Shown here: piece after piece, positions 27,701-42,190 of the stretch
How positions within the stretch are numbered: the stretch's first letter is position 1
How the letters are laid out: each line of letters starts with the position of its first letter
Origin: Serinus canaria
Taxonomy: Eukaryota > Chordata > Aves > Passeriformes > Fringillidae
NCBI RefSeq assembly: GCF_022539315.1
Contig: NC_066322.1
Coordinates: 17,928,765-17,992,764, forward strand
DNA: 64,000 nt
Direction: 5' to 3'
Made by a program: the position numbers and the translations under genes
Notes under the pieces: generated by a model
The model's database searches: none
Told to the model about the DNA's origin: nothing
What the model saw: the letters and a program-made list of their open reading frames with translations, nothing else

Positions 27701-30700
27701 ATGTCAGCAGCTACATTATCAACTAAAGCTTTGACTTATATCCTGGTCAAAAAAAAAAACCAGACAAACAAAACCACCCAACAAACCATCACGTTATTTT
27801 GATCTATAATACATAATGAAAGCCTATCTTCCCTTTGAATTTTTTTTCACCTTTAAAGTATCAATCCAAGTGTAAACAAAAAAAAATTAGAAGAATGAAC
27901 ACAACTGAAAGTTCTTGCCAGCTTTCCCCTGCTCCAGAAAAACCTGGTGATGCAAAGGATGCTTATAGGATGCTCTCAAGGTTACCAGATCCAAGCCACA
28001 GCAGACCCAGGAATTACATGTGCAGTTTTTCACTTGAACGATGGTCCCTTGCCTTGACTGCCCAGCACAACAGCAGAGCTGTACTGCCACAGTCAGAAGA
28101 GCAGCATCACCCTACCAGCTAATTAAAAATCACTGGTCCTTATAAGTCTCTCTAAAATAGGTACATGCACATCTTAAATTCTGTCCAAAACCAGGCCAAC
28201 ACTTATACTGGTAAGTGGCATGCAAGCACATCCTCACAAGTTTCTAACAAGTTTGCAGGAAACCAATGCAGTTATCCCCCACTCCAGAAATGAGTGGGTA
28301 ATATACAGATTTCAACACTAAGCATTTATCAAGAACCATTATCAAGAACAAGAAACAAGGAAATATAAAAACCAGAATATGCCCAGATATGTCACAGTTA
28401 GATATTTGAAAAGAAAGCAGCTGCCAGTTATCAGAAGATGCAGACAGTGTAGGACTCTGTAACCTTCAGTACATGAAGTGACTTAAGAAGAGAAAATTTC
28501 CTCCCAAAGTGGTTCTCTTAAAACCCACAACTAGGCTTGCTTGGAAATACCTCTACCACAAAATGCTACCAGAAAGAATTTGGAAGCTGGACAGTTATTT
28601 ACCTCCAACTGTACATACTTTTCATATCCTTAGTACATCTAAGATGGGGAAGGAATTGCCTACATGCAATCCTCACACAGCCAGTCCTCACAAATTTCAC
28701 CTGCATCCTACCTAATCATAGCTAGAGCTGCATTTCTAGGTCAGTTACACATAAGATTCATCCTTCATCAGCCATTTTTCCAGAACAAAATTTTGGTGCT
28801 TCACCCTCTGCTATGCAAAGTACCATATGAAACTTCTTCCCAGAGTACAGAAAACACACCTCTTACAACACTGAGTAAAGAGATGTTTTCCAGATCTTCT
28901 AAAATGAGCACTATGTGTACTGCTCACAGAGGAGTGGACCACACATCTACTGTAATGTCCATCCAGCAGGCAAGTTACAGCCTACAGATTCATGTACTCC
29001 ATTTAGTACTAAATTAAATGTATCAAGATTGTAAAGTGCATGTTGTAGTTCCCAAATGTATATCTAATTCTAGTGCAAAATAATGTAATCTGAATATTTT
29101 TATTTTTCAAAGTATGACTGCATTCAATAGTTTGACAATATAGGAAAAAAACCCAAGAGTTCCTACCAGTAGAAGAAACAGATCATTTACTTTAAAACAC
29201 AGAGGGAGGAGGAAACAAGCTATAGGTAGCACGTCATGTCACTTCCATAGTGCACAAGTACTTTGGGTTAACTCCTGCTAAGGTGGTTAGATTATTCAAG
29301 TTTTAATCAACAGAGCCTTATTCTGCCGCAGATGCTAACATCTGTAAAAGTTTCACCTCCTCCAGGTATTGTAGCACCTGGAAAAGCAACAGGGAAGGTT
29401 ACATGGAGTCTTCTTGACATTACTGCAGCAGCTGTCTACTCAGGAGGAGGCATATTCTGACTTGCACCAGACAGCAGCATTGTACAAACCCACACTCCCT
29501 CTTCTCAAACACAGTCTATGAGAAACAATAGGAGTTCTGTATTGAGAACAGACTTAACATATGATAAAAATATCTGAATTCATTACTGAGATGTACTTAA
29601 AGCTTTTAATTTTGTCACACGGATATAGACCTTGATTTGGCAATTGTTTCATGTGGCAGATATACCACTAATAAAATCATACCATTTGTGGTGACATTGT
29701 AGATTCTGTCTAACAGTGCAATATCTTTGATTTAAACACATAAATTTTAACAGGACTGTTGTTTAAAACCACAACCAAAAAGCTGAAAAATATTTATTAC
29801 ACATGAACTTATTTTCATGACTTCTCTTTCCAGTGGGTCTATGGGCAGTAATGAGAAAACATTAGTACAATACCCCAATAAAGATACACTGGACACTGCA
29901 GACAACCCTTCATGATTCACCAGTCCAATCTTGGAACAAAAGACAAACAGTTCATTCCTGTTTGAAAGCACATTGCAGTTGCAAAACAAGCACCACAAAC
30001 TTCCCCAAAGTGAGTTAAAAGAGTAGTAAATACAGCAGGATCAGTACAAAGAAAGGACTGTAGCCCTTTTTTTCCCATGTGGAGGCCTTACCATGCCACA
30101 CCCCAACCACAAAAAATAACACACAAAAGTTTAAAATATTGGACATGTATTCATTGTGATTTCTTTCACAATTGTTTACTAATAAAAATGATCACTTTTC
30201 CCGGTTGAAGTCCCATGTGATTTGCCTGCATGGAAATAAGCGTTAATATCAACAAACTACACTGCAGCGGCAGAAAAGGTACAAGGCAGTCTCATCGCTC
30301 CTAGGTTTTCACTTGCTATTTACTCAAATCCTTTCCAAAGTCCTAGCACCCCAGTACACATTCCTGAGAGAGGTATTTTCATGAGCAACGTGCCCAGGAA
30401 TATCTGGAGTTACAAAAAGTGAAGAAGTACTTGAGTTTCCCTCAACTTCACAACACCAGAATGCTATGAAATAAAAAGCGTGCAAGGCTGGTAACTTCTG
30501 TATATCTCCCAAATCCACCGCAATAACAGCATAGCCTAGCAAGTCTCATAATATTTAATAATCTTGCTGCAAATCAGTGCAGCAAGAACAATCTTCCTTG
30601 TTCTTGCAATAAACTGCTGTTAGCCTCTTCCTAACTCTACAGAAATACTCTCTGAGCATTTCCACTGTGATACAATAACTAACCTGAACACTATAAAGTA

Positions 30701-33051
30701 CAGTACTAATGCCATGTACTAACATAACTTGGAACTTCAATTTTTTTAATACTCTTACAAGTCAATCTACTTCTACAGGAAAAAGAAAACAGATTTCAGA
30801 CTATTGCTCCACAAAAAACTGTAGACATTAGGATTTTTACAAGATTTTCCAGAAGGTGAGAGCAGTCCTTCAGATGTAAAACAAACTTATGAAACTTACT
30901 TGGTAGAGAAGATCAACTTCTTTTCTTTATCTCGGTCTGTTATCTGCGGCAAAGCTGACCACTGTCAATCTGCTATAGTCAATCACCCATTGATCTCAAT
31001 GCAGTGTTATGCAAACTACAGAGACGATAGATTCTACAGACTAGTGAGTTTGTACATACTACCATTATTTGTTCAGTACCATATCATCATACTCAGCTCA
31101 CGTGGAGGGGACAGACATACCTCTCCCTTTTTGAATGCTGCTTACTGTACTATTTCCCTTTCCCTCATGGCTGTGCTATGCAGAGTGTTTCTGGATCTGT
31201 CTGCTTCAGTTCTTGCTCTTCAGTGCAGACTCCACTTCCAGTCTCTGTCCAGTAGATCCAGTGAGATGATCTCTTACTAAACACATCCATACACCCCACA
31301 TACTCCACACTAAAAATACATACACCTAAAGCGATCATCAGGCCTTGTAGAGCCTTATCCCAGTCATATCGGAGTGGGCAGCAGCATACACAGCTCCCAG
31401 TCATTCCTTACACTGCTTCAAACCTCCACAGCAGTCTAAAACAGAGACGACATTGGGATGGCTCCTATCATAAAATCTCTCTCCCATGGTCCAGGGCCAA
31501 GTAATGTATCCAGAGGAATTCTTTTGATGACTTATGCTAATACTGAAATTATAATATAAAACAAGGTGTTAGAAGATAAGTGTATTCAAAACTCAGAGAA
31601 TACAAAACTAAATCTCATTTTACTTCAAAGGAGACAAAGTCAGTTACCCAGGCAGACACCCAGTTATTGATCCACTCTCATCTGAAGATTTTGAATCAAA
31701 TTATTAAATCAAGAAGATTAAAAGTTCAAATATGCCCAAGGGAGAGATATTCTTGGGGGTTCCTGATGGATATGTAATTTTTAACACAGCTCCTAAACTC
31801 CCTGTGGTTACCATCCCTCATTTGCTTACATTTGTGAAAAACAGAGCTGGGAATGGTGAAAAAATCTTGTGGAAACAATCTAAGGGGCCTTGAAATCTAA
31901 ACTGAGCCCAGACAGTTCACCTCAACACAAACAGGACTAGAATGGTAACAGTTATCTTGAGAACTGCAATACACCTACTTGCACTGCCACACACATGGAA
32001 ATTACCTTTGCTCAAATCACTTGGGTGACCCTGCATAGTGGTTCAGGCTTGAAGATACAGAAGAAAGATTGGCTCTTCTCACCATTCCAAAACTTTAGAG
32101 GTATTTTTAAATATCCTACCTCCTAAGTCTTACATTCAGCAGTATAACCTCTCATTGAGAGAATTAGCTTTAATTTTGGGTTATTCAAGCACATGGTATT
32201 CCTTTTTCATGAATTCAAAATGCAAGCATTGAAGCAGTATTTTTGACTGCTGTTTCATCTTCAAAGACAAGAGCTTTGAAGACCCAAAGTTAACTAAAGC
32301 TGACTTCTTCAACCCAACTTGGATATTCAGGCTCTTAACACACACTAAATGAATGGACAGAGTAGGCAGGAGTATATGTAAGAGATTCTCAAAAGAACAA
32401 CCAAGATGCTAGCTGCTAAGAGTTAAGTTGCTAAATATCTGACAGGGTAAACCAGAGCCATGCTTTCCTTTTACCAAAGGTTACTACTATGCACTTGCTC
32501 ACGAGGGAATAAATTTAAGCTCTGCTTTTCCATCTGAAAATAGAAAAAAAATCAAAACAGTTTGACAGCAACTATTATCAGACAACTTATATTTGAGCCC
32601 TAAGCTGTGAAAGTTCTAAATTCAGGCACTTACTCAAAAATCAGGAAGAGCAGGGATTTGAACTCATATATTTACCATGTGAAATACCTGGTAAACCTCT
32701 ACCCTATTACCTTTAGGCATCAGAGAGTTTCTAAGCTTCCTCTGCACATCTGGCTTGGTTAACCTGGAGGGACTGAATCAACATGGAACAGGAAGAGCCT
32801 ATTTGGAAATCTACTACAGAGTGCAGTGTTGAGAAGCTCTTTTATGGAAGTGCAGCCTAAGTACTCTGGCAACCTTCAGGTGCTCTTGGGCTTTAGGAAG
32901 GTAAAGTGGCAACTCCTAAGAGACTTTAATAATTCCCCTCCACTGTCTCATAACTACCAGGTACTTTATCTGACCTGGTAATCTAAAAGATATTCTCATA
33001 TGCTCTCAGCCTCCTCAATATAAAAACTGATTAAACACTCAGTTCATTTCT
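24789..33051. other. Intron 3 stretch with no recognised element
   Basis: About 8 kb of AT-rich unique sequence with scattered small open frames on both strands, none with a recognisable product. An exon-like 55-nt segment at 27095-27149 was considered and rejected. A short hairpin (TACCAGGT / ACCTGGTA) lies at 32955-32980. Confidence 0.55.
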
Positions 33052-33112
33052 TTGAAAAATACTATATTCTGTTCAATAAACTTGAAAAATAGATATATTC
33101 TGTTGAACAGAT
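33052..33112 (+). repeat. Two-copy imperfect tandem repeat, about 30 bp unit
   Basis: Copy 1 (about 33052-33081) and copy 2 (about 33082-33112) both start with TTGAAAAATA and continue to TATTCTGTT followed by CAA or GAA, differing at a few positions. It looks like a small local duplication with no evident function. Confidence 0.65.
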
Positions 33113-36100
33113 GTGCAGCATTTCAAAAATCCCATTTCCAGAGAAAGAAGGTCCAAATGGATACTTCCAAGGATGCAAACTAGATGCTGTATTCAATAAA
33201 CATATCTATTTTGCTTAGAATCATACAAAGCACTATAGACACTGTTTTGGTGCTATATATGGTACATTACTCATTCTGAGAAATAGTTAGCTGAGCATTT
33301 TACAAATGGACGAAAATAGCTACTTGCACATACATTTGTGATTCAAAGCCTTCATTTAAGCAATGACACCCATCCATCTGAAGTATGCAATGGTGCATGT
33401 TTTTTTCTAACAGTTCTTTACATACAATGAGAAAATCTAAATATTCAACATGTTTATAGCATAGCAGGCAGTCTTCCTAGTACATCAGCCTAATGCTGGT
33501 GTTGGAGGAGCACCTGACAGCACATCAACCATTCAAACATTCATTAATATACACCTCTGCAGCTTTCAGAAAGAGACAGATGATCTTCCCTTGGAGACCA
33601 GCACAGCTTGACTTTACTGATGGGTGCCTAGTTTGACCTCCAGATCTCTGGGGAGCATTTCATAGCCCACAAAGATTAAAAACTGATTAACTATCTTGTT
33701 TCCTCAACAACTATAGAAGGCATATAACGAATAAAATTCCCAACTTCTGTATATTATCCATAATAGTAAAAATGATGAAAAATATTTTGTCAGAATTTTT
33801 TTAATAAGTTGCTACTATTAGTTGCAATTTGTTTTTTTCTCTCAGCTGTTCATCTACAGATAGCACAATGGACAGGAAGTATTCAGACATTTTTATAATG
33901 CGATGAAATGTGACAAAAATCACACTACCACCACTATTATTACAACCTCCCAGAAATTCAATCTATGCATGATCCAAAACTAGTAACAGAGTACAAGAAA
34001 GCCATGCAGGTTTTACATACTTCTGTGTAAGCATCTTTTAGTTTTGAGGCACAGAAAAACCATGCTTTTCATGCTGAATTGCTGCAATGTTCTTGTTAAA
34101 AATCACCATCTGTCAGAGATTATCCTGTTTTACACAGAGGGAACATGCATTAATTATTAATCCTACTCCTCACAGAAATGTACTCACACAAGATCAGGAC
34201 TATCCATGGTGTTACAGAAGTATTAGTGTTCTTAGAAAGTAGTCTCTGGATGAAACTTGGGATTGATCTATTGAGAACTTCCAGCAAATGAGCTGCTTCA
34301 GGGCAGGTCACTGGGCACGTGGCAGGGCAGCATCTCAAAAGAGACAACAGCTGAATTCCTAGGGCTTGAGTCTGTTTCCATCAGCCAACATAAATACAAC
34401 ATACAGCACAGATATTACCTTGACTGACACAAGCACTGCGGCTCTATGCTGTGCACACACTGAAGCTCATGTGTAAAGGTGAGAGTTTTAGAATAAGAAT
34501 TTGGTTTTGTTTAAAATTAAAGCAAAATAAATTTCTCAGTGCTGGCCAAAGTGCTCAGGACTTTGCTGAGTTTTCCATGTGTGCTGAGGGAAGGAATTCA
34601 TAGCTGTAAAGCACCACACTGATGTGCCAGATCTGATTTATCCACCATAAGAATATGAAAATTGGCAAAATAGGAAGAAAAAGCAAGCTTGTCACAGATC
34701 TTAGTGAAGGACAATGAAAAAGGTTCATTCTTTTCCAAGGAATTCCTTAATCACATATAATCTCCTAGGGAAGTTGGTATAGATCACATTTCTGCTGTAA
34801 TACAGTTCTACCTACTTGGCATTGTTGGATATACAATGCCATATATTGCCTTCAGTTAAAACTTCACTACTGCTGAACTTGTTCCTTTGGTCAGAGGTGA
34901 ACTGACCAGGCAAATAATTTCATCATGAACTAACTTCTTGCAGGCTTCAATGAGAAAAAACAGTACAAAAGACTACTGAGCAAAGTAATTCCTGGGCAGA
35001 AGGGGGGGAAGAGAGAGATAAATAAATTTGTATCATATAGAAGTAGCTGATATGAGACAACTCTTAGTACCAGACTTTATCCAGAACCTCTACCTTCTAA
35101 CAATAAACAAAACTCAAAGTCTGTTCTCCAAACAAGAAATAAGATGTGTAAGAATGTGAAGGACTCTTCTGGCTAAACACAAAATATACTAATGTCCATA
35201 AATCTCAAGACTTTGACACAGTTTTTAAGGAAATCTCTAATGTTACAATGTCTATACCTTTCTGAGCAAGGAAGAGGTTAAAAATTTTGCTTTCAGAAAA
35301 ACAGAAAATTTTCCACTGAAAAGCTGCCTAGGCTGCCAAGGATGGAGGGATAGTACTCCAGTTGGAACTCATTACAGACAACATAGGAGAGCTGATCCAG
35401 CTTTTTATTTACTGTAGAGGCAGAATGACATGAACATCTTTCTATGTAGACCTAGAAAAATATGTTGGCCCTGAAGCCAAGGATCAGAACATTATCAACC
35501 CTGCCAAAATGAAATAGGTTATTTGTTTTTTTAATTTAGTGAGATTTGGCACTGATTTATTTATTTTTCCCTGGAGCAACTATTTATATTCTTCAGAACA
35601 CAGATGATAATTGTTAATTTTCAGTGGCCCTGCATAAAGAAATTGTAGGTTTATTATTTTGAAACAAGAAGACCACAGCTTTCAACCTGGTAAAGAGCCA
35701 CAATTTCAGTCAAGCCATTTTAAGTCTTTTCCAGAAGGTGGAATTCCCAAGGAAAGCTTTTTTCAAGGAAGGACATGGCCACAGTGCTCTCATTGTCAGC
35801 ACCTGTGACAAACAGGAAGGGGCATGTAAATTTCACATTAAAAGTTCACCTTCCATCAACTGAAACATTGCTATGGACTTCTCCCATTCTCACATGGTTC
35901 GTTTTTTTCCCAGGATTAAGTCACAGCATGAAGCAAAAAGTGGTGTCAGTTGTGAAAACAAAAAGAACAGGTATCTTATCTTCTGATGCCCTCTCCAGCA
36001 AGACTCCGGAAAAAAGATTTTTCTCACTTTTACACACCACCATTCCAACAGCACATCCACTTATCAGTACTTACAGTGCATACTACAGCTTAGGTTGTAT

Positions 36101-39100
36101 TTCCCGTTCAGATTAGGCTGCCTGTGTGTGATAGGGGTCATAAGAACCTGTCAAAGAACCTTCCCAGGACTCTGCTGACAGACCTGACTTCAGAGGCTTA
36201 AACTGACCATGCAGTAGCAGAGTGACTCAGTTATTATGTGGGGTTTGACCCTTTGTAAACCACCACATCCTAATGTGCTTCCCTGGCAGTCAGGGCTGGA
36301 CCTCAGTTCTCAGGCTGCTCCTGCTGAGAACTTTGAAGTGTGATTGATGAATGGTCAATCAGAGATGGAAGAAGAAAATGTAAGATGAGTCTGAAAAGCT
36401 ACCACCTTTCCTACAGCTATTCCATAAGCAAAGGAAGACAGATTACAGTACAGGACAAGGCTCAGTCCCTCTTCACTAGTGAAGTGCTAGTAGGATACAT
36501 AGGGGAACTACTAAAAAATAACCTGGAGACAAAAAAAAAAAAAATTAAAAGGAACAGAAAGGGAAAAGGTTAGCTGCCTAACACCAAAAAAAGCCCACTC
36601 TTATCCCCCTATTAGGATATATGAAACTGGTCATCACGGATGAGGGGAAAGAAATCCACCAAAATAACCACCTGAGATCATCCTCTTACTTGAAAACATG
36701 TGAAGAGATCTAAACTTCCTTGCTCTTTTAAAACAACATCTATCTCATCATGCAGCACAAAATCACCATTATTTGTCTAGTAACAATAAGAAACCATAAA
36801 TAAATTACACCAAAAGCAATAAAATAATTGACACTACCTATTTTGCAAGAAAATTATTCTTGATTTTTGCTCTATGGCTAGCCAGAGATTTTTATGCAAG
36901 CAGTTGTGGTGGTAGGTTGTAGTTACATTTTAACAAAAAAGCCCACCATATGGTTCAAAATTACATTCTTAAAAAAAAAAACCACAACAAAAAAACACCA
37001 AAAGCCTCAGCAACTTTATTTTACTTATATTAAAAAAGCTGTCAATACATAACACATCCTAAACAGGGTCTGGGTCATAAGGTATACAAAACACAACATT
37101 TGATTTTTCTAATGATCTTCTACTTCTGGGTCACTTGTGGCTCCAGTAGAAGCTCCCCACAGTACCACAGCAACCCACCCTGATCCCCACATCCTCCAAA
37201 ACTGAGACAATGAGCACCTTGGTGGCTCTAAACCTTTATGACTTGCTTCCACAAGGCTGACTCCTAAGAAGCATGCAAGGATTGCACCAGATCTTCCAGA
37301 AACTCTTGCTAAGCCCAAGCTGTTTCTTTTAAATGTAACTTATATGGGTTAAAGATTACTGCACCTGGGCAGTAATTGTAGCACAAAATATTGACTTAGC
37401 TCTTCAATGAATGGAGGACAGAGAGAAAATATTTAAACAATCAGGTTTTTCAGAGTATTATCACAAAGCCTTACTAATATCCATATTAATTAGTGACCTC
37501 CTCATAGTGCAATAAATATACTTGTCAGCAAACCACTAGAAAAAGCAACAACCATATGATAAACAGGAGTCTTTCCATGAAGCCAGTCCATTAATTACCG
37601 CACACTTTTCCACCATTATTCATCACATGGATAATAAATGAGCCATAACATAAGGTTTATTTATCTTGTGATTACTTCCCCCAGATCATCAGTTGCAGAG
37701 GTTTTGTGGTACTGCTATATTCCATCAGCGTAAAACCTGAGCAACAAAAAAAACCCAAAAAATCCAGAACAAGAAAGAAACAGAACATTGCTTTTCTATA
37801 GACAGACTTACAACTATCAGACTACTGAAAAATGCCCCAACAATTGCAGTTCAAATCTTGGTGATACAGTGCAGACAGACATTTTAGAAATCTTCACAAA
37901 CACAGAGAGCTCCTTTCAGAATGTGGTTCATTTATTCCTTCACAGAAATGGGCTCATCAAGCTGTTCTGTATTTCTGTTCATGCAGAGAAACAAGAACTG
38001 AGGAAACAGATTCCTTTTGGAAGCTACTTGCAATTTAAAACAATATTTCAAAATAAATTCAAAACCATTCTTTTAAAAAAGAATATCTAAAAAGTCATAA
38101 CTAAAATGAAAGAATGCTTTCTTCAATTTCATTTTAAATATACTACAAGATACAAACTAAGAGTTTAAATTTGGGGGGAAAAATCAGAGGGTATCATTAT
38201 AATACAATTATTTGTCATTGAAGTTTCACTAAACTCTAAAAAAGAAAAAAAACTTACCCATAATCAGAATTTTGTCCTTCAGGGAAATCTATCTTGCTCA
38301 CAATTTTTATAATAGTGAGTTATCTTACACATATAGATCTTCTCTTGGACGATTATGGACTTATTTAATCAAGTTTCATTTGTTCATTCTTTACATGCAA
38401 TAGTAGCTGTTACGTTTTTCTAAATGACACATCTCAAAAATATTCTTTCTTTATTTAAACATTACAAGCTCTTGAATTCTCAGCACTTTTGAAAATCTGG
38501 TCATTAGCTACTTATCTAGAATAAAAATCTTGGAAGCTTCTTATGAGGATCTATCCACACATAATTGCAAGTTCCCCAGCCAAGCTCTCCGTAGGAACGT
38601 TTGAAAATGTCAGTCTATACACAGAAAAATTTAAAAAAAGCCACCTCAAGGATCTTACCTTATGAAAACATGTAAGCAGCCCTGCAGCCCCCAAAGCATG
38701 CTTACTTCTTTCTGGTTCTAAGCAAGCACTACAAGGAGTACCTGGGCCAGCTTCACCACACAATCTGACCTGGTCTTCTGCCATCATTAACCCTCAGCAG
38801 CTGTTTTGTTCTAACCAGGGTCCAATGTTCAGGGCCAAGGATGCATTCCATCTTATATACTGGAAACAGCATCTTAACCTTGCTCCACAATTATTTTTTT
38901 TCTACTTGTCAATATGAATAAACGTAATTAAACATCTCTTCACCTGTCCCTTTTACCAAACCAAAATGGCAGCAAGTAACTAATTCAAAGCTCCCTTTTT
39001 GAAGGAAGGTTCCAACTCTCATTCTGGAAGCAATGAAAGAATAACAGTGTGGTTATTATTCTCCTAAATTATCACATATTTGCAGATCCGATTCCAGGTG

Positions 39101-39291
39101 ATAATGGACAGACTGCAGTGGATTTTGGTTTTTAGTCTCTTTAGTATTGCTTTTCTCTTTTTCATTTTCTTCTTTGTGAAGATATAACCATATTTAGCTT
39201 TTAATTCAAAGCAGAGCTCTAGTTTATAGCACATGAAGATGTCTCTGAAGCACAAAGTACTGAATCAGAGAAAGGAATGCATATCCCATCC
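33113..39291. other. Intron 3 stretch with no recognised element
   Basis: AT-rich unique sequence. Notable small items are a 14-bp perfect palindrome CTTCACTAGTGAAG at 36471-36484, an A run near 36530-36543 and an ORF at 38659-38787 that ends at a donor-like GTAAGA (rejected as an exon because it cannot join exon 4 in frame). I recognise no mobile element or gene. Confidence 0.5.
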
Positions 39292-39293
39292 TA

Positions 39294-39441
39294 CAGTGGT
39301 GACATGAGTTATTTGCATAGTTGCCACAAAAGTAATAATTACACTGTAACTCAATAGGAACAATGGTAATTTCACAGTAGCTCATGTTGTTGTTATCACC
39401 CTATATCCTGATAACTGTGAAATTAATTTGTGGCACCACTG
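39294..39441. mobile_element. MITE-like element with TA flanks, about 148 bp
   Basis: The outer ends are CAGTGGTG (39294-39301) and its exact reverse complement CACCACTG (39434-39441). TA dinucleotides lie directly outside both ends (39292-39293 and 39442-39443), as expected for a Tc1/mariner-type target duplication. Inside are further mirrored pieces: GCCACAAA near 39323 against TTTGTGGC near 39427, and TAATTTCACAGT (39367-39378) against ACTGTGAAATTA (39414-39425). There is no coding capacity, so it is a non-autonomous element. A CAGTG start also occurs in hAT elements, but I saw no matching 8-bp duplication, so the TA-type reading is preferred. I do not recognise the family. Confidence 0.6.
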
Positions 39442-39631
39442 TATGTGTCAGCTTTAAGCTGTTCCCTAGGTAACATTACGCTACCATAGAGAAGGAATGC
39501 TTGGCAGTAAAATGGGTAGCAGCAGATTGATTATACCAAAAGAATCTTCCTTCTACATACAAATAACTTGGCAATCAGAGATGATGATGAGAAAAAATCC
39601 TCCCCACTGCTTTTCTTTCTTACATTTTTTA

Positions 39632-39647
39632 AATATATATATATATT
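39632..39647. repeat. (AT)n microsatellite
   Basis: A short pure AT dinucleotide run of about eight units, set in A/T-rich sequence. It could be length-polymorphic. Confidence 0.8.
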
Positions 39648-41330
39648 AAAAAATAGTATTAAAGGTATGAAATGACTGTTATCCATTCACGGGAAGAAAG
39701 GTAAAATAAAATGAGCAAACAGACTATACTTAGTGCCACTGACCCATTGTTTCAACTGCAGCCAAGATGCAGTAAAAAACCCCTAAAAGTTTCTTTTCCC
39801 TTCTTGTAGTAATTTCCATCATTAACCATCAAACAGTAATTTTAAACATAAAAGCAAATAAAGCACTAAGACATATTTAAGACAGCAACAGCAGTGTAGG
39901 TTATGCTTTCAGAAATAATGCTCACTTCATCTGAGTAGTACAGTCCTTTCACCTCCAAACACTCAAAATTATTTTGCACTACAACTGTCAAAAAGGAGTT
40001 CCACACTAAATATAAAAGACAATACTGCCACATAAGGCACAGAAATATTACAAATTTACTGGTGAAAGTTCAGTGCCACAATAATCGAAGGTCTGTAAAA
40101 CATTAAATTATGAAATTTAACAAGGGAATTAATGAGTGATTCATAACAATAAACAAAACACCAAGTTTAAATTTTCCAGTCATTCTGCTTTGTACAGCAG
40201 TAGGTATGAGGCTTTGGTTTAAAGAAAGATGCTATTTATTTTCATAGAACTTGGATTTTATTTTTTATTTCTAACTCAGGCCTGCTTGTAGCATTCGAAA
40301 TGCATACTGTAATGACTTGTTCTCTCACTGTATGTTTGCCTGCAAGGAAACAGGTGAAAAAAAATCACAGCATGTTACATATACTGACTCAGTGGTTCAG
40401 CTGGAGTTTTGTTACTGAAAAAGCAGCACCATCTCAGTGTCAGCACTAGTCATCAAAGCAAAGCAAGGTGTTGAGCAGATACTCTGATCCAGGATATCCA
40501 GGGACAAGCATGTTTTGTCACTCTGTGGTTTTGATCTTTATCTCTGACTGATCCTCGTTTTGTGATTGCTGTCCCCAAAATCCCTAACAGGTAATGTTAA
40601 AATGTGTGGAAGGGGGGTTGGTTTTGGGGTTTTTTTTTGGCTTTTTTTACAATCCAAAATTGAGCTTTCAAAGCAATGAAAGCAGCTGTAAGAGCCTAAA
40701 ACCAGCTTGGACAATCCCAAACGTGTATTCTTCATTAAATATTGGCACTTACTATGCCAAATTATATCACTACTGAGAGGAAAATTTTGACCACCCCATA
40801 CTTAATTATTCATCAGAAAGGCACTCTTATCATTCTCACGATTGACCCAGGAATTCATCCTATATCCTTTGCCAAATCAGCATGTACTCTCGTCCACTCA
40901 ACACACTCTTCTTTCACTCCCCACTGCGTGAGGCAATTCTCATGCACAAGGACCCTTACATGCTGACAACATACACAACACACATTTGGAGTCAGCAAGC
41001 TCACCATATAAACTGCATGGAGAATTTGTTGATTCAATTGATGCTAGTAGGAATTACTATGGGATATCAGTAGTGATTAATCCCTGATTTCAGTCCCATT
41101 AATAATTGTCTGCTGTTTGCTTAGCTGGACCTGTGCAGGTCTTGATGCTCGCCAAGGCTGATGGTTGGCTGATTAACCCTCTGTTCTTTATTTTCTTTTA
41201 TATACTCTTCACATGTCAGCATTGAAACGCCTCCCACCACCAGCTGGAACAAACACACCCTCTGGAACAACAAACCTTCCACTTGCTGGATCAATGCTGC
41301 CAAAGGCATTCAGAAATGCTTCAAGAAAAG

Positions 41331-41346
41331 TGTATGTATGTATGTA
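41331..41346 (+). repeat. (TGTA)4 microsatellite
   Basis: Four tandem copies of TGTA, ending at TGTAACTAAAG. Short, with no sign of function. Confidence 0.8.
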
Positions 41347-42190
41347 ACTAAAGACCTTTGGGAAGCTTTAAACACTAGCAGTAATTATTATCTTTATTGT
41401 ATGCTCAAACTTTCTACCACTGAGAAAATGTCCGTGAGCAAGAGGTGTCGGATACCCTTCTAAGAACACTGAAAATGAGCAGTGAGTATTAATTAAAAAA
41501 AAAAAAAAAGCCTGAGATGGAGGAATTTTGCTTTTATAATCATAAAATCAAACCAGGTGCAGTACAGCTGGTATTTTTACCTATGATAGCATTCAATAGC
41601 CTGTTTGGAAGTAACTGATGTACTCTGAGCTCTCTGTGGTTCACAAAAAGAAAACCCAATACCATTTTTAGTATGCACTGACACCCTCTGTTCCAAGACT
41701 GCTAGTGAGGCTTAAGATTAACTCCTTAATGGTAAACCATTTGCTAATGCTCCATAAGCAGTGGCTGCTCCTCACCACACTTGAAAAATGAAAAGATTTA
41801 TCATGGAGCTATTTATAAAGCCACTGCCATGGTATTTTAAATGTATATATTTTGCTGAGGACTGTTCAAAGCTGTAAAGAATATCAATGTATCTTTAAGA
41901 CAGTCCCAGTGGGTTGATGCCAGAGTGCAACATTGATATTTACTGACTTGAGGAATGGCTTTAAAGCAATGTGAAAACTAGTGAAGAATAAGACCAACTG
42001 CAAAAATTCTGATTCCTATCCAACCCCCAGGTCTCTGTAGCAAAATGATTACCAAAAAAGATGCCTCGACAGTTCTGGTTTCTCCCAGCTGCCAAATGAC
42101 TGATACATTATTACTTTCCACACTTCAAAATGAAAGGAGACATTCTGTTGCTATCATGCATATATTTTCAGCTAAGATTTTTGTTTTAGA

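Noticed and set aside
30900..31280. 126-codon plus-strand ORF
   Set aside because: No recognisable domain or supporting signals; within the range expected by chance.
38659..38787. Minus-strand ATG-initiated 43-codon segment ending in AAG|GTAAGA, resembling an alternative DPYD first coding exon
   Set aside because: It ends in phase 0, but exon 4 starts in phase 2, so joining the two would shift the frame and reach a stop soon after. No acceptor or promoter evidence supports it, and the peptide is unrecognised.
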